Made by a program: the position numbers and the translations under genes. Below, in pieces: positions 1 through 6,325 of a DNA stretch of 40,733 nucleotides. How positions within the stretch are numbered: position 1 is the stretch's first letter; every line of letters starts with the position of its first letter. Source of the stretch: Alphaproteobacteria bacterium (GTDB lineage: Bacteria; Pseudomonadota; Alphaproteobacteria; M2410); assembly GCA_006226415.1 (NCBI GenBank), contig SBGZ01000065.1, forward strand, positions 1-40,733, read 5' to 3'. The notes under the pieces are model-generated. The model did no database searches. It saw only the letters and a program-made list of their open reading frames with translations, and was not told the origin of the DNA.

Positions 1-44
1 ATCAGGATCTTGCGATCAATATCGTCGAGTTTCATCTGTTGCAT
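1..44 (-). CDS. Lrp/AsnC family transcriptional regulator, N-terminal fragment
   Basis: Read on the minus strand, the first 14 or so codons give MQQMKLDDIDRKIL, the typical beginning of Lrp/AsnC regulators, where LDxxDxxIL opens the N-terminal helix-turn-helix domain. The rest of the gene lies outside the window. Two in-frame ATGs exist (at 44 and at 35); the second directly precedes KLDDIDRKIL and either could be the start. No clear ribosome binding site is visible. The gene is divergent from the ELM1-family gene, so the roughly 100 bp between them should hold both promoters. Family assignment rests on a short motif only. Confidence 0.65.
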   Translation of the reverse strand, partial: MQQMKLDDIDRKIL

Positions 45-140
45 GCGAAATGAATAGAGGAGTAGCGCCCCCTTTTCAATTCATATATTACCGAGAGGCG
101 TAATTTCATTGCGAGCGCACGCAAGAAAAGGACAGGACTT

Positions 141-1103
141 ATGCCCTATGACGTCACTTGGGTGGTGACAGATGGCCGAAAAGGCATGGAAAACCAATGC
201 CTTGGCCTGGCCGAGGCTGTCGGCCTGCCCATTGAAGTCAAGCACATCCATCCCGGCGCGCCCTGGAAGTGGCTGCCGGAGAGCCTGTTCGGCCACCCCT
301 GGCCCGCGCCCTTTATGGCGCTTGGCGGCGATTCTGATTCTCTTGCACGTCCCTGGCCGCGCCTTTGGATTGCCTGCGGACGCCTGACCGTTGCCTATTC
401 TGCCGCCGTCAAAAAACACTCCGCAGGCGGAACATTTGTTGTGCAATGCCAGGATCCGCGCCTGAACCCCAAACACTTCGACCTTGTGGTCCCGCCTCTC
501 CATGATGACCTGACCGGCGAAAACGTCATGCCCATTCTGGGAAGCCCAAACATCATCACCTCGCAGCGCCTTGCAGAGGCAGCAGACCTCTTCCGCGACA
601 CCTTTGCCCAACTGCCCAGACCCATGGCGGCTGTTTTGATCGGTGGCCCCTCGCATCATCACAAGATGACCGGCGCCGTGATGAACAAACTCATCTTCGA
701 ACTTAAAGAGCTAAAGAAGCAAGGTGTTGGACTTGCGATCACCTGTTCGCGCCGCACCCCCTCCCTGGTGCGCGAAGCCATCCGCGCACAGCTTACCGGC
801 ACCGGAACTTACTTCTGGGATGGCTCAGACCCCAACCCTTACCTCGGCATGCTGGCGCTCGCTGACCACATCCTCGTCACCGAGGATTCCACCAATATGG
901 TCACCGAGGCCGCAGGCACCGGAAAGCCCGTGCATGTGATTCGCTTAAGCGGCGGATCGCCCAAATTCGATGCCTTTCACCGCCAGATGATCGCCCAGGG
1001 CATCACCCGGCCCTTTCAGGGAGACCTCGAGACTTGGCACTACGAGCCCCTGCAAGAGACCCAAAAAGTCGCCGAGGAGATCAAAAAACGGCTGAATCTC
1101 TAA
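141..1103 (+). CDS. ELM1/GtrOC1-like family protein (mitochondrial fission ELM1 family)
   Basis: A 320-residue protein beginning MPYDVTWVVTDGRKGMENQ, which matches the DUF1022/ELM1 family (bacterial relatives of plant mitochondrial fission protein ELM1). Family hallmarks seen are the N-terminal DGRxGxxNQxxGLAE stretch, VVQCQDPR near residue 100, LIGGPS near residue 173 and the C-terminal VTEDSTNMVTEAAGTGKPV segment, which resembles the nucleotide-sugar binding half of GT-B glycosyltransferases. No signal peptide or membrane segment is seen, so it is probably cytoplasmic or peripheral. The exact bacterial function is not established. AAGGA lies about 8 nt before the ATG. It sits upstream of trxB but 160 bp apart, so operon membership is uncertain. 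Confidence 0.85.
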   Translation: MPYDVTWVVTDGRKGMENQCLGLAEAVGLPIEVKHIHPGAPWKWLPESLFGHPWPAPFMALGGDSDSLARPWPRLWIACGRLTVAYSAAVKKHSAGGTFVVQCQDPRLNPKHFDLVVPPLHDDLTGENVMPILGSPNIITSQRLAEAADLFRDTFAQLPRPMAAVLIGGPSHHHKMTGAVMNKLIFELKELKKQGVGLAITCSRRTPSLVREAIRAQLTGTGTYFWDGSDPNPYLGMLALADHILVTEDSTNMVTEAAGTGKPVHVIRLSGGSPKFDAFHRQMIAQGITRPFQGDLETWHYEPLQETQKVAEEIKKRLNL

Positions 1104-1265
1104 CCCTTCACCACCTGGCGCAACGGGCATGGGGACCCGCGCGCGCCGCCCGCCCCAGGCACCCCCATCTGTGACAAACAACCCCTTGCCCTAGAGGCCC
1201 CAAGAACCTAAATCAAAGGCCCACCCTTTTCTTGGCCCCCTGATAACCAGAAATCACGAGTTCCC

Positions 1266-2210
1266 ATGTCCGATACCCAGCATTCCAAAGTCCTCATTCT
1301 TGGTTCCGGCCCCGCCGGATATACCGCCGCTATTTACGCCGCGCGGGCCATGCTGGAGCCCACCCTCATTCAAGGCATTCAGCCGGGCGGACAGCTCACC
1401 ATCACCACAGACGTGGAAAACTATCCAGGCTTTGCCGATGTCATCCAAGGGCCTTGGCTGATGGAGCAGATGCAAAAGCAGGCAGAACACGTCGGCACCA
1501 ATATGGTGTCCGATGTCATCATCAAGGCGGACCTCTCAAAGCGCCCCTTCACCCTGACCGGTGACAGCGGCACGGTTTACACCACCGATGCACTGATCAT
1601 CTGCACCGGCGCCCAGGCCAAATGGCTGGGCCTCCCCTCCGAAGATAAATTTCAGGGCTTTGGCGTTTCCGCCTGCGCCACCTGTGACGGCTTTTTCTAT
1701 CGCGAAAAGAAAGTCATTGTGGTCGGCGGCGGCAATACAGCTGTTGAAGAAGCCCTCTTCCTCACCAACTTTGCTTCCAAGGTGACACTCGTTCACCGCC
1801 GCGACGAACTACGCGCCGAACGTATTTTGCAGGAACGTCTGCTCAAGCACGACAAGATCGAAGTGGTCTGGGACACGGCGATTGAAGAGATCGTCGGAGA
1901 TTCAAACCCACCGGGCGTCACCGGCGCGCGGGTCAAAAATCTCAAGACCGGCGAGGAAAGCCTGATCGAAGCCGATGGGGTCTTCATCGCGATCGGCCAT
2001 GCGCCCTCGACCGAACTTTTTATCGACCAGCTCGAAACCAAGCAGGGCGGCTATCTGGTCACCAAACCGGATTCCACCGCCACCTCCATCGAAGGGGTCT
2101 ATGCAGCAGGCGATGTCACCGATGACACCTACCGACAGGCCGTCACCGCCGCCGGCATGGGCTGCATGGCGGCGCTGGAAGTTGAAAAATTCCTGGCGCA
2201 CCACAGCTAA
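1266..2210 (+). CDS. trxB: Thioredoxin-disulfide reductase
   Basis: This is a 314-residue NADPH-dependent flavoprotein that reduces thioredoxin in the cytoplasm. The FAD-binding GSGPAG is at residues 13-18, the redox-active CATC is at 137-140, the NADPH-binding GGGNTAVEEA starts at 154, HRRDELRA is at 177-184, and the second FAD motif AAGDVTDD lies near 284. Length and motif order are those of the low-molecular-weight bacterial enzyme. The ribosome binding site before ATG 1266 is weak. The LysR-type gene follows 15 bp downstream on the same strand and is probably cotranscribed. The only oddity is that 1104-1265 holds no recognisable terminator for the preceding gene. Confidence 0.97.
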   Translation: MSDTQHSKVLILGSGPAGYTAAIYAARAMLEPTLIQGIQPGGQLTITTDVENYPGFADVIQGPWLMEQMQKQAEHVGTNMVSDVIIKADLSKRPFTLTGDSGTVYTTDALIICTGAQAKWLGLPSEDKFQGFGVSACATCDGFFYREKKVIVVGGGNTAVEEALFLTNFASKVTLVHRRDELRAERILQERLLKHDKIEVVWDTAIEEIVGDSNPPGVTGARVKNLKTGEESLIEADGVFIAIGHAPSTELFIDQLETKQGGYLVTKPDSTATSIEGVYAAGDVTDDTYRQAVTAAGMGCMAALEVEKFLAHHS

Positions 2211-2225
2211 AAGGATCTGATCTGA

Positions 2226-3125
2226 ATGCCATCACTTGACTGGGACAAGCTGCGTATCTTCCACACGGTCGCCGAGGCAGGAAGCCTCACCCGCGCCGGT
2301 GAGCAGTTAAACCTCTCCCAGTCCGCTGTCTCGCGCCAGATCTCCGCGCTGGAAGAAGACCTGCAAACGCCTCTTTTTCACCGCCACGCTCGGGGGCTCA
2401 TCCTCACTGAGCAAGGCGAAATCCTCTTTCGCACAGCGCACGACATGTACGGCAAAGTCGCGCGCGTCGAAGGCATCCTGAAAGATGACAAGAACAAACC
2501 GCGCGGCGATCTGCGCATCACCACCACGGTTGGCATTGGCTCCACCTGGCTGACGCCGCGCCTCAAGGAATTCATCGATATCTACCCCGATATCAATGTG
2601 GAACTGATCCTCGACGACCGCAATCTCGACCTCGGCATGCGCGAGGCCGATGTGGGCATACGGATCATTCCCTCAACCCAGGAAGACATCATTCAAAGGC
2701 GGCTCTTCATCGGCGGCTATCACCTCTACGCGTCACACGGCTACATTCGCGAACACGGCCTGCCGCAATGCGTTGAGGACCTGGATAATCACAAGATCAT
2801 CCTTTATGGGCAAAATTCACCGCTCCCCTATGACATGATGAACTGGCCGGAACGTTTGGGCCGCAAATCCAAGCCCTGGCGCGAGGCCGCCTTCCGGGTC
2901 AACTCGGTCTACGGCATCCTGCAAGCGGTTGAAAACGGCATTGGCCTCGGCGCCCTGCCCGACTATTTGACCCATGAAAACACCCGGGTTGTCCGCGTTC
3001 TCAACGAGATCGAAACCCCTTCCATGGAGACCTATCTCGCCTATCCGGCAGAGCTCAAAGACTCCAAGCGCATCGGCGTTTTCCGCGATTTCCTCCTGCG
3101 CAAGGTCAAGGAATGGAAGTTTTAG
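2226..3125 (+). CDS. LysR family transcriptional regulator
   Basis: A 299-residue LysR-type regulator. The N-terminal winged helix covers residues 4-62, with the classic pattern FHTVAEAGSLTRAGEQLNLSQSAVSRQI. A periplasmic-binding-protein-like effector domain follows from about residue 93 to the end (LRITTTVGIGSTWLTPRL and onward). The effector is unknown. AAGGA stands 10 nt before ATG 2226. It lies 15 bp after trxB, an arrangement I recognise from other alphaproteobacteria but whose regulatory meaning I cannot tell. Its last 20 nt overlap the 3' end of the convergent exported protein gene, so the foreign-looking island begins exactly at the end of this gene. Confidence 0.94.
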   Translation: MPSLDWDKLRIFHTVAEAGSLTRAGEQLNLSQSAVSRQISALEEDLQTPLFHRHARGLILTEQGEILFRTAHDMYGKVARVEGILKDDKNKPRGDLRITTTVGIGSTWLTPRLKEFIDIYPDINVELILDDRNLDLGMREADVGIRIIPSTQEDIIQRRLFIGGYHLYASHGYIREHGLPQCVEDLDNHKIILYGQNSPLPYDMMNWPERLGRKSKPWREAAFRVNSVYGILQAVENGIGLGALPDYLTHENTRVVRVLNEIETPSMETYLAYPAELKDSKRIGVFRDFLLRKVKEWKF

Positions 3126-3807
3126 CGCTATCTGTTGCCCAAGATCTCGAATTAAGCCATGGCCGATCCTCCGGATGACGCACCCAATCTGATATTGTCA
3201 AAAGATAGGATTCATCCTGGAAAATCGCACACTCCACCGCAACTTTGCTACCGATGACACTGTGGCGGACACCCTCGACGTCCAAAATATCGTCAATTAC
3301 TTCAATCTCTTCAGCTGAATAGGTCGACGTCGATAGATACCATGGCGTAAAGAAGTTTTTAGGGTCTGTTTCGTAGAGCCAAAATTCGCATTTCAAGAAC
3401 GAATGCAGGTTTTGAGACTGAATATGAAGAGCCGGAAGCGATCCATCACTCAGCCGTTTAGGTGTCTCCGGACTGAGTATGATTTCAGACAACTTACTGA
3501 TGTATGACATATCCTGATAAATATAACATGGCACAGTCACAACATCATCAACCACCTGGTGTGGTAAATTTTCAAATTTCAACACCTCCAGGGTAATCCT
3601 TGCATTCGATTTGCGCTGGTTCTTTGAAAGAACGTTGTAAGGTTCACCCCCACTCGCGCTCGGCACAATCAGCCAGAATTCACAGGAATACCCACTTCGT
3701 GGATCAGTCTCACCGGCAAATGATCTGTCTTTTGCTCCGCAGACAGCAGCTAATAATATCAAGACAAATGCGCCAGAAAAGCGACTCCAAAACTTCGAAA
3801 TCATCAC
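3106..3807 (-). CDS. Exported protein of two tandem homologous domains; candidate immunity protein
   Basis: A 233-residue protein of no family I recognise. Residues 1-31 look like a signal peptide: basic start (K5, R9), hydrophobic core 11-22, and a possible cleavage after CGA (23-25); a lipobox reading around C23 is possible but poor. The mature part is an internal duplication. Copy A (42-102) starts CEFWL and ends VPCYIYQDMSY; copy B (140-201) starts CEFWL and ends VECAIFQDESY. The two cysteines of each copy are 52-53 residues apart (C42/C94, C140/C193), suggesting one disulfide per copy in the periplasm. It starts 5 bp after the stop of the toxin-like gene on the same strand, so the two are probably cotranscribed. 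From position and export I infer an immunity role; this is not demonstrated. Base composition is AT-richer than the flanks. The last six codons overlap the convergent lysR gene. Confidence 0.75.
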   Translation of the reverse strand: MMISKFWSRFSGAFVLILLAAVCGAKDRSFAGETDPRSGYSCEFWLIVPSASGGEPYNVLSKNQRKSNARITLEVLKFENLPHQVVDDVVTVPCYIYQDMSYISKLSEIILSPETPKRLSDGSLPALHIQSQNLHSFLKCEFWLYETDPKNFFTPWYLSTSTYSAEEIEVIDDILDVEGVRHSVIGSKVAVECAIFQDESYLLTISDWVRHPEDRPWLNSRSWATDSAKTSIP

Positions 3808-3812
3808 TACGA

Positions 3813-4451
3813 CTATTCCTCTGGTTTTTGAAACTCGTCATGAAAGAAAACGATCCAGGAGTTCTCAATTGAAAATTCAGAAGCCAGACCCGCCGCCACA
3901 GCTGTTCGGCCAAGGTCATCGCCAACCACGAGGGTTCCTGGTCGAGCTGGATAAAGATCGGTACTTAAATCGACTTCCCAATCATAATAATCCTTATAGT
4001 TGTGTTTGATTTCAAAATCAACTTTTACATTATTGTAAGGGTCAATCTTCCCTTTCGCGGATATCCATGAGGTAAAGGTCGAACCACCCGCCGCGTAAAA
4101 GAAGTCACTACCTTGTTCTGGGTCAATCTTTGCTTCAGATTTTTGACTGTACTCAAAATCAGATTCGGCCGATTGGTCGATCAAAAAAACTTCCAGCATA
4201 GCCCGCAACACCTGTTCATTCTGCCAGACAGCTTGTTCAACCTCCGGCTGAGAACGCAACCAATCCTCATCAAATGAAATCGTCGCACCTGTATTGCCCA
4301 AGAAATGGTCAAGGTTATCCGCCGCGTGGGGATATCCCGCCGCACGCCCGGCCAATAGTGCTGCAATTGATGCGGGGAAAGTCGGTTCAGCAAAGACTGC
4401 CAATCCTGCCAGTTCATTCTCATCGGATCTGCGGGCAGAATTTCCTGCCAT
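3813..4451 (-). CDS. Polymorphic/type VI toxin-like protein, probably frameshifted near its N-terminus
   Basis: The 212-residue reading frame has a C-terminal half (residues 116-200) that resembles C-terminal domains I recall from RHS and type VI secreted proteins: DFFYAAGG (116-123), a hydrophobic W (129), NYKDYYDWE (151-159, compare the FYDRYNWD pattern), then GTLVVGDDLGRTAVAAGLASE (172-192, compare TDxxxGxxHxxGLAxEF). An N-terminal helical part (AADNLDHFLGNTG, 43-55) fits the same proteins. This similarity is from memory, and no catalytic residues can be named. The ATG at 4451 has no ribosome binding site, whereas an ATG at 4471 in another frame has GGAGG 6 nt upstream and a natural-looking 42-codon start (MDNEMMKWQEILPADP...). 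Joining the two frames near 4346 needs one extra base, giving about 219 residues. It may be a pseudogene or carry a sequence error. No signal peptide is seen. Confidence 0.6.
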   Translation of the reverse strand: MAGNSARRSDENELAGLAVFAEPTFPASIAALLAGRAAGYPHAADNLDHFLGNTGATISFDEDWLRSQPEVEQAVWQNEQVLRAMLEVFLIDQSAESDFEYSQKSEAKIDPEQGSDFFYAAGGSTFTSWISAKGKIDPYNNVKVDFEIKHNYKDYYDWEVDLSTDLYPARPGTLVVGDDLGRTAVAAGLASEFSIENSWIVFFHDEFQKPEE

Positions 4452-4468
4452 TTCATCATTTCGTTATC

Positions 4469-4482
4469 CATCTGGAACCTCC
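4469..4482 (-). promoter_or_regulatory. Strong ribosome binding site and ATG in a different frame from the toxin-like ORF
   Basis: On the minus strand GGAGG stands 6 nt before the ATG at 4471-4469. This is the best translation start in the island. It opens a frame that runs 42 plausible codons before it should shift into the frame of the 3813-4451 gene. The site decides that the true start of the toxin-like gene is 4471 rather than 4451. Confidence 0.65.
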
Positions 4483-4837
4483 GTTTTGAATGTGAGTAGG
4501 CACCTTGCCCACCACCTATCAAAGGCTATCCCCAGTTGGCTTCTTGGTAAGAAGTCCAAAATAACGGAATTAAAACTCCCACTTTTCTGCGGTTTTCATC
4601 AAAAATCGTAGTAAGAAGTTTCTTTCCATGCATAAAACGCATAGCCGTTTTGCCATTTCGGCAATTGTCTCTTCGCACCTGCAGCATTACATATGTTCTT
4701 GCAGTGAGGGCGTTCCCCCGACGCCCCCTGGACATCGGATCACCAAGATCTGAGACCCTGACCGGAAAGTTTTCCCTGACAAACCGGTCGTTCGAACCTA
4801 CTCCTCCCCTTTAGAGGTTCGAACCTGAGTACCTGAA

Positions 4838-4879
4838 GGCCCGATCCACCTCCTCCTCCCTGATTAAGTGGATCGGGCC
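4838..4879. repeat. Perfect 12-bp inverted repeat (hairpin)
   Basis: GGCCCGATCCAC at 4838-4849 is exactly complementary to GTGGATCGGGCC at 4868-4879, with an 18-nt pyrimidine-rich loop. There is no T-run on either side, so it is not an ordinary intrinsic terminator. It lies beside the terminator of the PLDc_N-like gene. Its role is unknown. Confidence 0.7.
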
Positions 4880-4896
4880 GCTCAATTTCCGCATCG

Positions 4897-4935
4897 CAAA
4901 AGAAAACGCCACTCCCTGGAACTCAGGAAGCGGCG
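4897..4935 (-). terminator. Intrinsic terminator downstream of the PLDc_N-like gene
   Basis: On the minus strand, CGCCGCTTCCT pairs with AGGGAGTGGCG (two G-T wobbles) around a 7-nt loop and is followed directly by TTTTCTTTT. It lies 27 bp after the stop codon of the 57-residue membrane protein gene, as expected for its transcript end. Confidence 0.8.
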
Positions 4936-4961
4936 CTTTGGCTATGCGTTTTTGTGTAGGG

Positions 4962-5135
4962 TCAGGCCTTTTTCGGTCCTGCAAAAAACCAGATGGCAAC
5001 CCCGATCGGCCCAAGCAAAATCGCAACGAGGCACCAGACGATCTTCATCGGCATTTCCGCATTACTGAGCGCGATGTTATAGACCGCCCAGATTGAAAGC
5101 CCGACCCAAACCAACCAAATAATATTTGAAAACAT
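4962..5135 (-). CDS. Small PLDc_N-like membrane protein (57 residues)
   Basis: A complete 57-codon gene on the minus strand. The protein starts MFSNIIWLVWVG and has two hydrophobic segments (about residues 4-22 and 33-52) separated by a short polar turn, ending in the charged tail GPKKA. Layout and the LLGPIGVAIWFF pattern match the phospholipase D-nuclease N-terminal (PLDc_N) domain, a two-helix membrane module found in front of cardiolipin synthases and also as free-standing small proteins. No phospholipase domain follows. AAGGAG lies 8 nt before the ATG, and a good terminator lies just downstream. Function is unknown; a membrane-stress or anchoring role is only a guess. Confidence 0.8.
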   Translation of the reverse strand: MFSNIIWLVWVGLSIWAVYNIALSNAEMPMKIVWCLVAILLGPIGVAIWFFAGPKKA

Positions 5136-5198
5136 AAAAGCAGCTCCTTCTCTTCACCCAACAGTCGTTGAAGGTTAAGCTGATTTGCCAGAGCGCAC

Positions 5199-6170
5199 CT
5201 AAAAGAAAATATTCCGCGTACCTTTAACGTCCGCATAGAGATCACCAATCTCTTCCGCATAGCCATTAAAGAGCCGGGTCGGGATGCGCTCTTGGGTGCC
5301 AAGCACTTGCTCCGTCGCTTGGCTCCAACGTCGATGATCGACGCCCGGGTTTACATTCGCCCAAAAACCATATTCGCGCCCATCCACCTTCTGCCAGAAG
5401 GACACCGGCTCCTTCTCCGTAAAGGTAAAGCGCACAATCGACTTGATGGACTTAAAGCCATATTTCCACGGCACCGCGAGACGCAAGGGCGCGCCGTTCT
5501 GTTTCGGTAACGGTTTGCCATAGAGGCCCGTCACCATGAAAGCGAGGTCGTGGGTAGCTTCCTTGATGGTGAGCCCTTCCACATAGGGCCAGGGGTACCA
5601 GACCTGCTTTTGCCCGGACGCTTCGGACGGGCGCTGAAAGGTTTCCATACGGAGGTATTTCGCCGAGGATAAAGGTTTGGCGAGCTCCACCAATTTACGC
5701 AGAGGAAAGCCGGTCCAGGGCACATCCATCGACCAGGCCTCCACGCAGCGGTGACGGTAATAACGCTCTTCCAGCGTCACTTTACGGATGAGGTCATCGA
5801 AACCAATCTTGAACGGCGCCTCCACCTCCCCATCGATGGCGATCTCCCAGGGACGAAGAGTCAATTTTTGCGCCGCCTTGGCGATGCGTTTGTGAGAGCC
5901 GAACTCATAAAAATTATTATAGGTGGTCGACAGCGCCTCCGCGGTCAAAGGTCGGTCGATCTGATAGGCCTCATTGCGCGCCGCCGGATAGAGATCTGCA
6001 TTGGGATCACTGAGGAGATCTACCGCCCCGGCCGGATCGCAGGCCGCCAGCGCTGATCCGCCAATCGCCAAACCGGCCCCCTTCAGGAGAGCGCGGCGAT
6101 TGAGATAGACTCTTTCCGGCGTCAGATGGTTCTCATGAATATCGCTGGCGCGGCGGTGTTTGATCAGCAT
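5199..6170 (-). CDS. msrP: Protein-methionine-sulfoxide reductase catalytic subunit MsrP (YedY)
   Basis: A 323-residue periplasmic molybdoenzyme that reduces methionine sulfoxide in exported proteins. The Tat signal NRRALLKGAG is at residues 24-33, followed by a hydrophobic stretch and an LAAC near 44. The oxidoreductase molybdopterin-binding fold follows. Cys142 in YYRHRCVEAWSMDVPW is the expected molybdenum ligand, and PWKYGFKSIKSIVR near residue 235 is the conserved cofactor pocket segment. Full length for the family. The usual membrane haem partner MsrQ is not adjacent; the next gene downstream is the PLDc_N-like protein. Molybdopterin genes moaD and moaE occur elsewhere in the window. 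Confidence 0.96.
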   Translation of the reverse strand: MLIKHRRASDIHENHLTPERVYLNRRALLKGAGLAIGGSALAACDPAGAVDLLSDPNADLYPAARNEAYQIDRPLTAEALSTTYNNFYEFGSHKRIAKAAQKLTLRPWEIAIDGEVEAPFKIGFDDLIRKVTLEERYYRHRCVEAWSMDVPWTGFPLRKLVELAKPLSSAKYLRMETFQRPSEASGQKQVWYPWPYVEGLTIKEATHDLAFMVTGLYGKPLPKQNGAPLRLAVPWKYGFKSIKSIVRFTFTEKEPVSFWQKVDGREYGFWANVNPGVDHRRWSQATEQVLGTQERIPTRLFNGYAEEIGDLYADVKGTRNIFF

Positions 6171-6273
6171 CGGGGTTACTCAGGCCTCGTTACGTAGAAC
6201 TCTCAGCCGATAGACTGCCCTATAAGTCCCTCAAGAGGCAAATCACAGCTCATCACGTGCCCGTGACCAAATA

Positions 6274-6325
6274 TGTTAATGAAAGGGGTCATGTTAATGA
6301 AAGGGGTCAGACCCCATTATTAACA
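6274..6325. repeat. Tandem and palindromic GGGGTC repeat at the 3' end of gshA
   Basis: TGTTAATGAAAGGGGTCA occurs twice head to tail (6274-6291 and 6292-6309). The second copy continues into an inverted half, so 6292-6325 reads as an imperfect palindrome with arms TGTTAAT and ATTAACA and centre GGGGTC-A-GACCCC. It ends directly at the stop codon of gshA (6326). Motifs built on GGGGTCAGACCCC are common intergenic repeats in many bacterial genomes and are often linked to REP-associated Y1 transposases; that link is an inference here. Confidence 0.75.

Larger units (their letters stand above)
4472..4961. other. Non-coding spacer with hairpins upstream of the island
   Basis: About 490 bp without a convincing gene. 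It contains two copies of the palindromic 10-mer GTTCGAACCT (4790-4799 and 4817-4826), a perfect 12-bp inverted repeat at 4838-4879, and a minus-strand terminator at 4897-4935. The short reading frames in it (for example minus strand 4735-4526) lack good start sites and are rich in Arg, as out-of-frame translations are. The base composition up to about 4700 resembles the AT-richer island; beyond that it returns to the composition of the flanks. Confidence 0.6.

Noticed and set aside
4340-4350. Programmed -1 frameshift in the toxin-like gene
   Set aside because: No X-XXY-YYZ slippery heptamer and no clear downstream stimulator; a simple indel is more likely.
3813-4471. Colicin M-type catalytic domain (D-x-Y-D)
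   Set aside because: DYYDW looks superficially similar, but the following His-Arg pair of colicin M is absent.
4526-4735. 69-codon minus-strand frame upstream of the island
   Set aside because: No ribosome binding site, Arg-rich start, no family; likely non-coding.
4785-4830. tRNA T-arm-like GGTTCGAACC
   Set aside because: No acceptor stem, anticodon arm or CCA can be folded around it on either strand.
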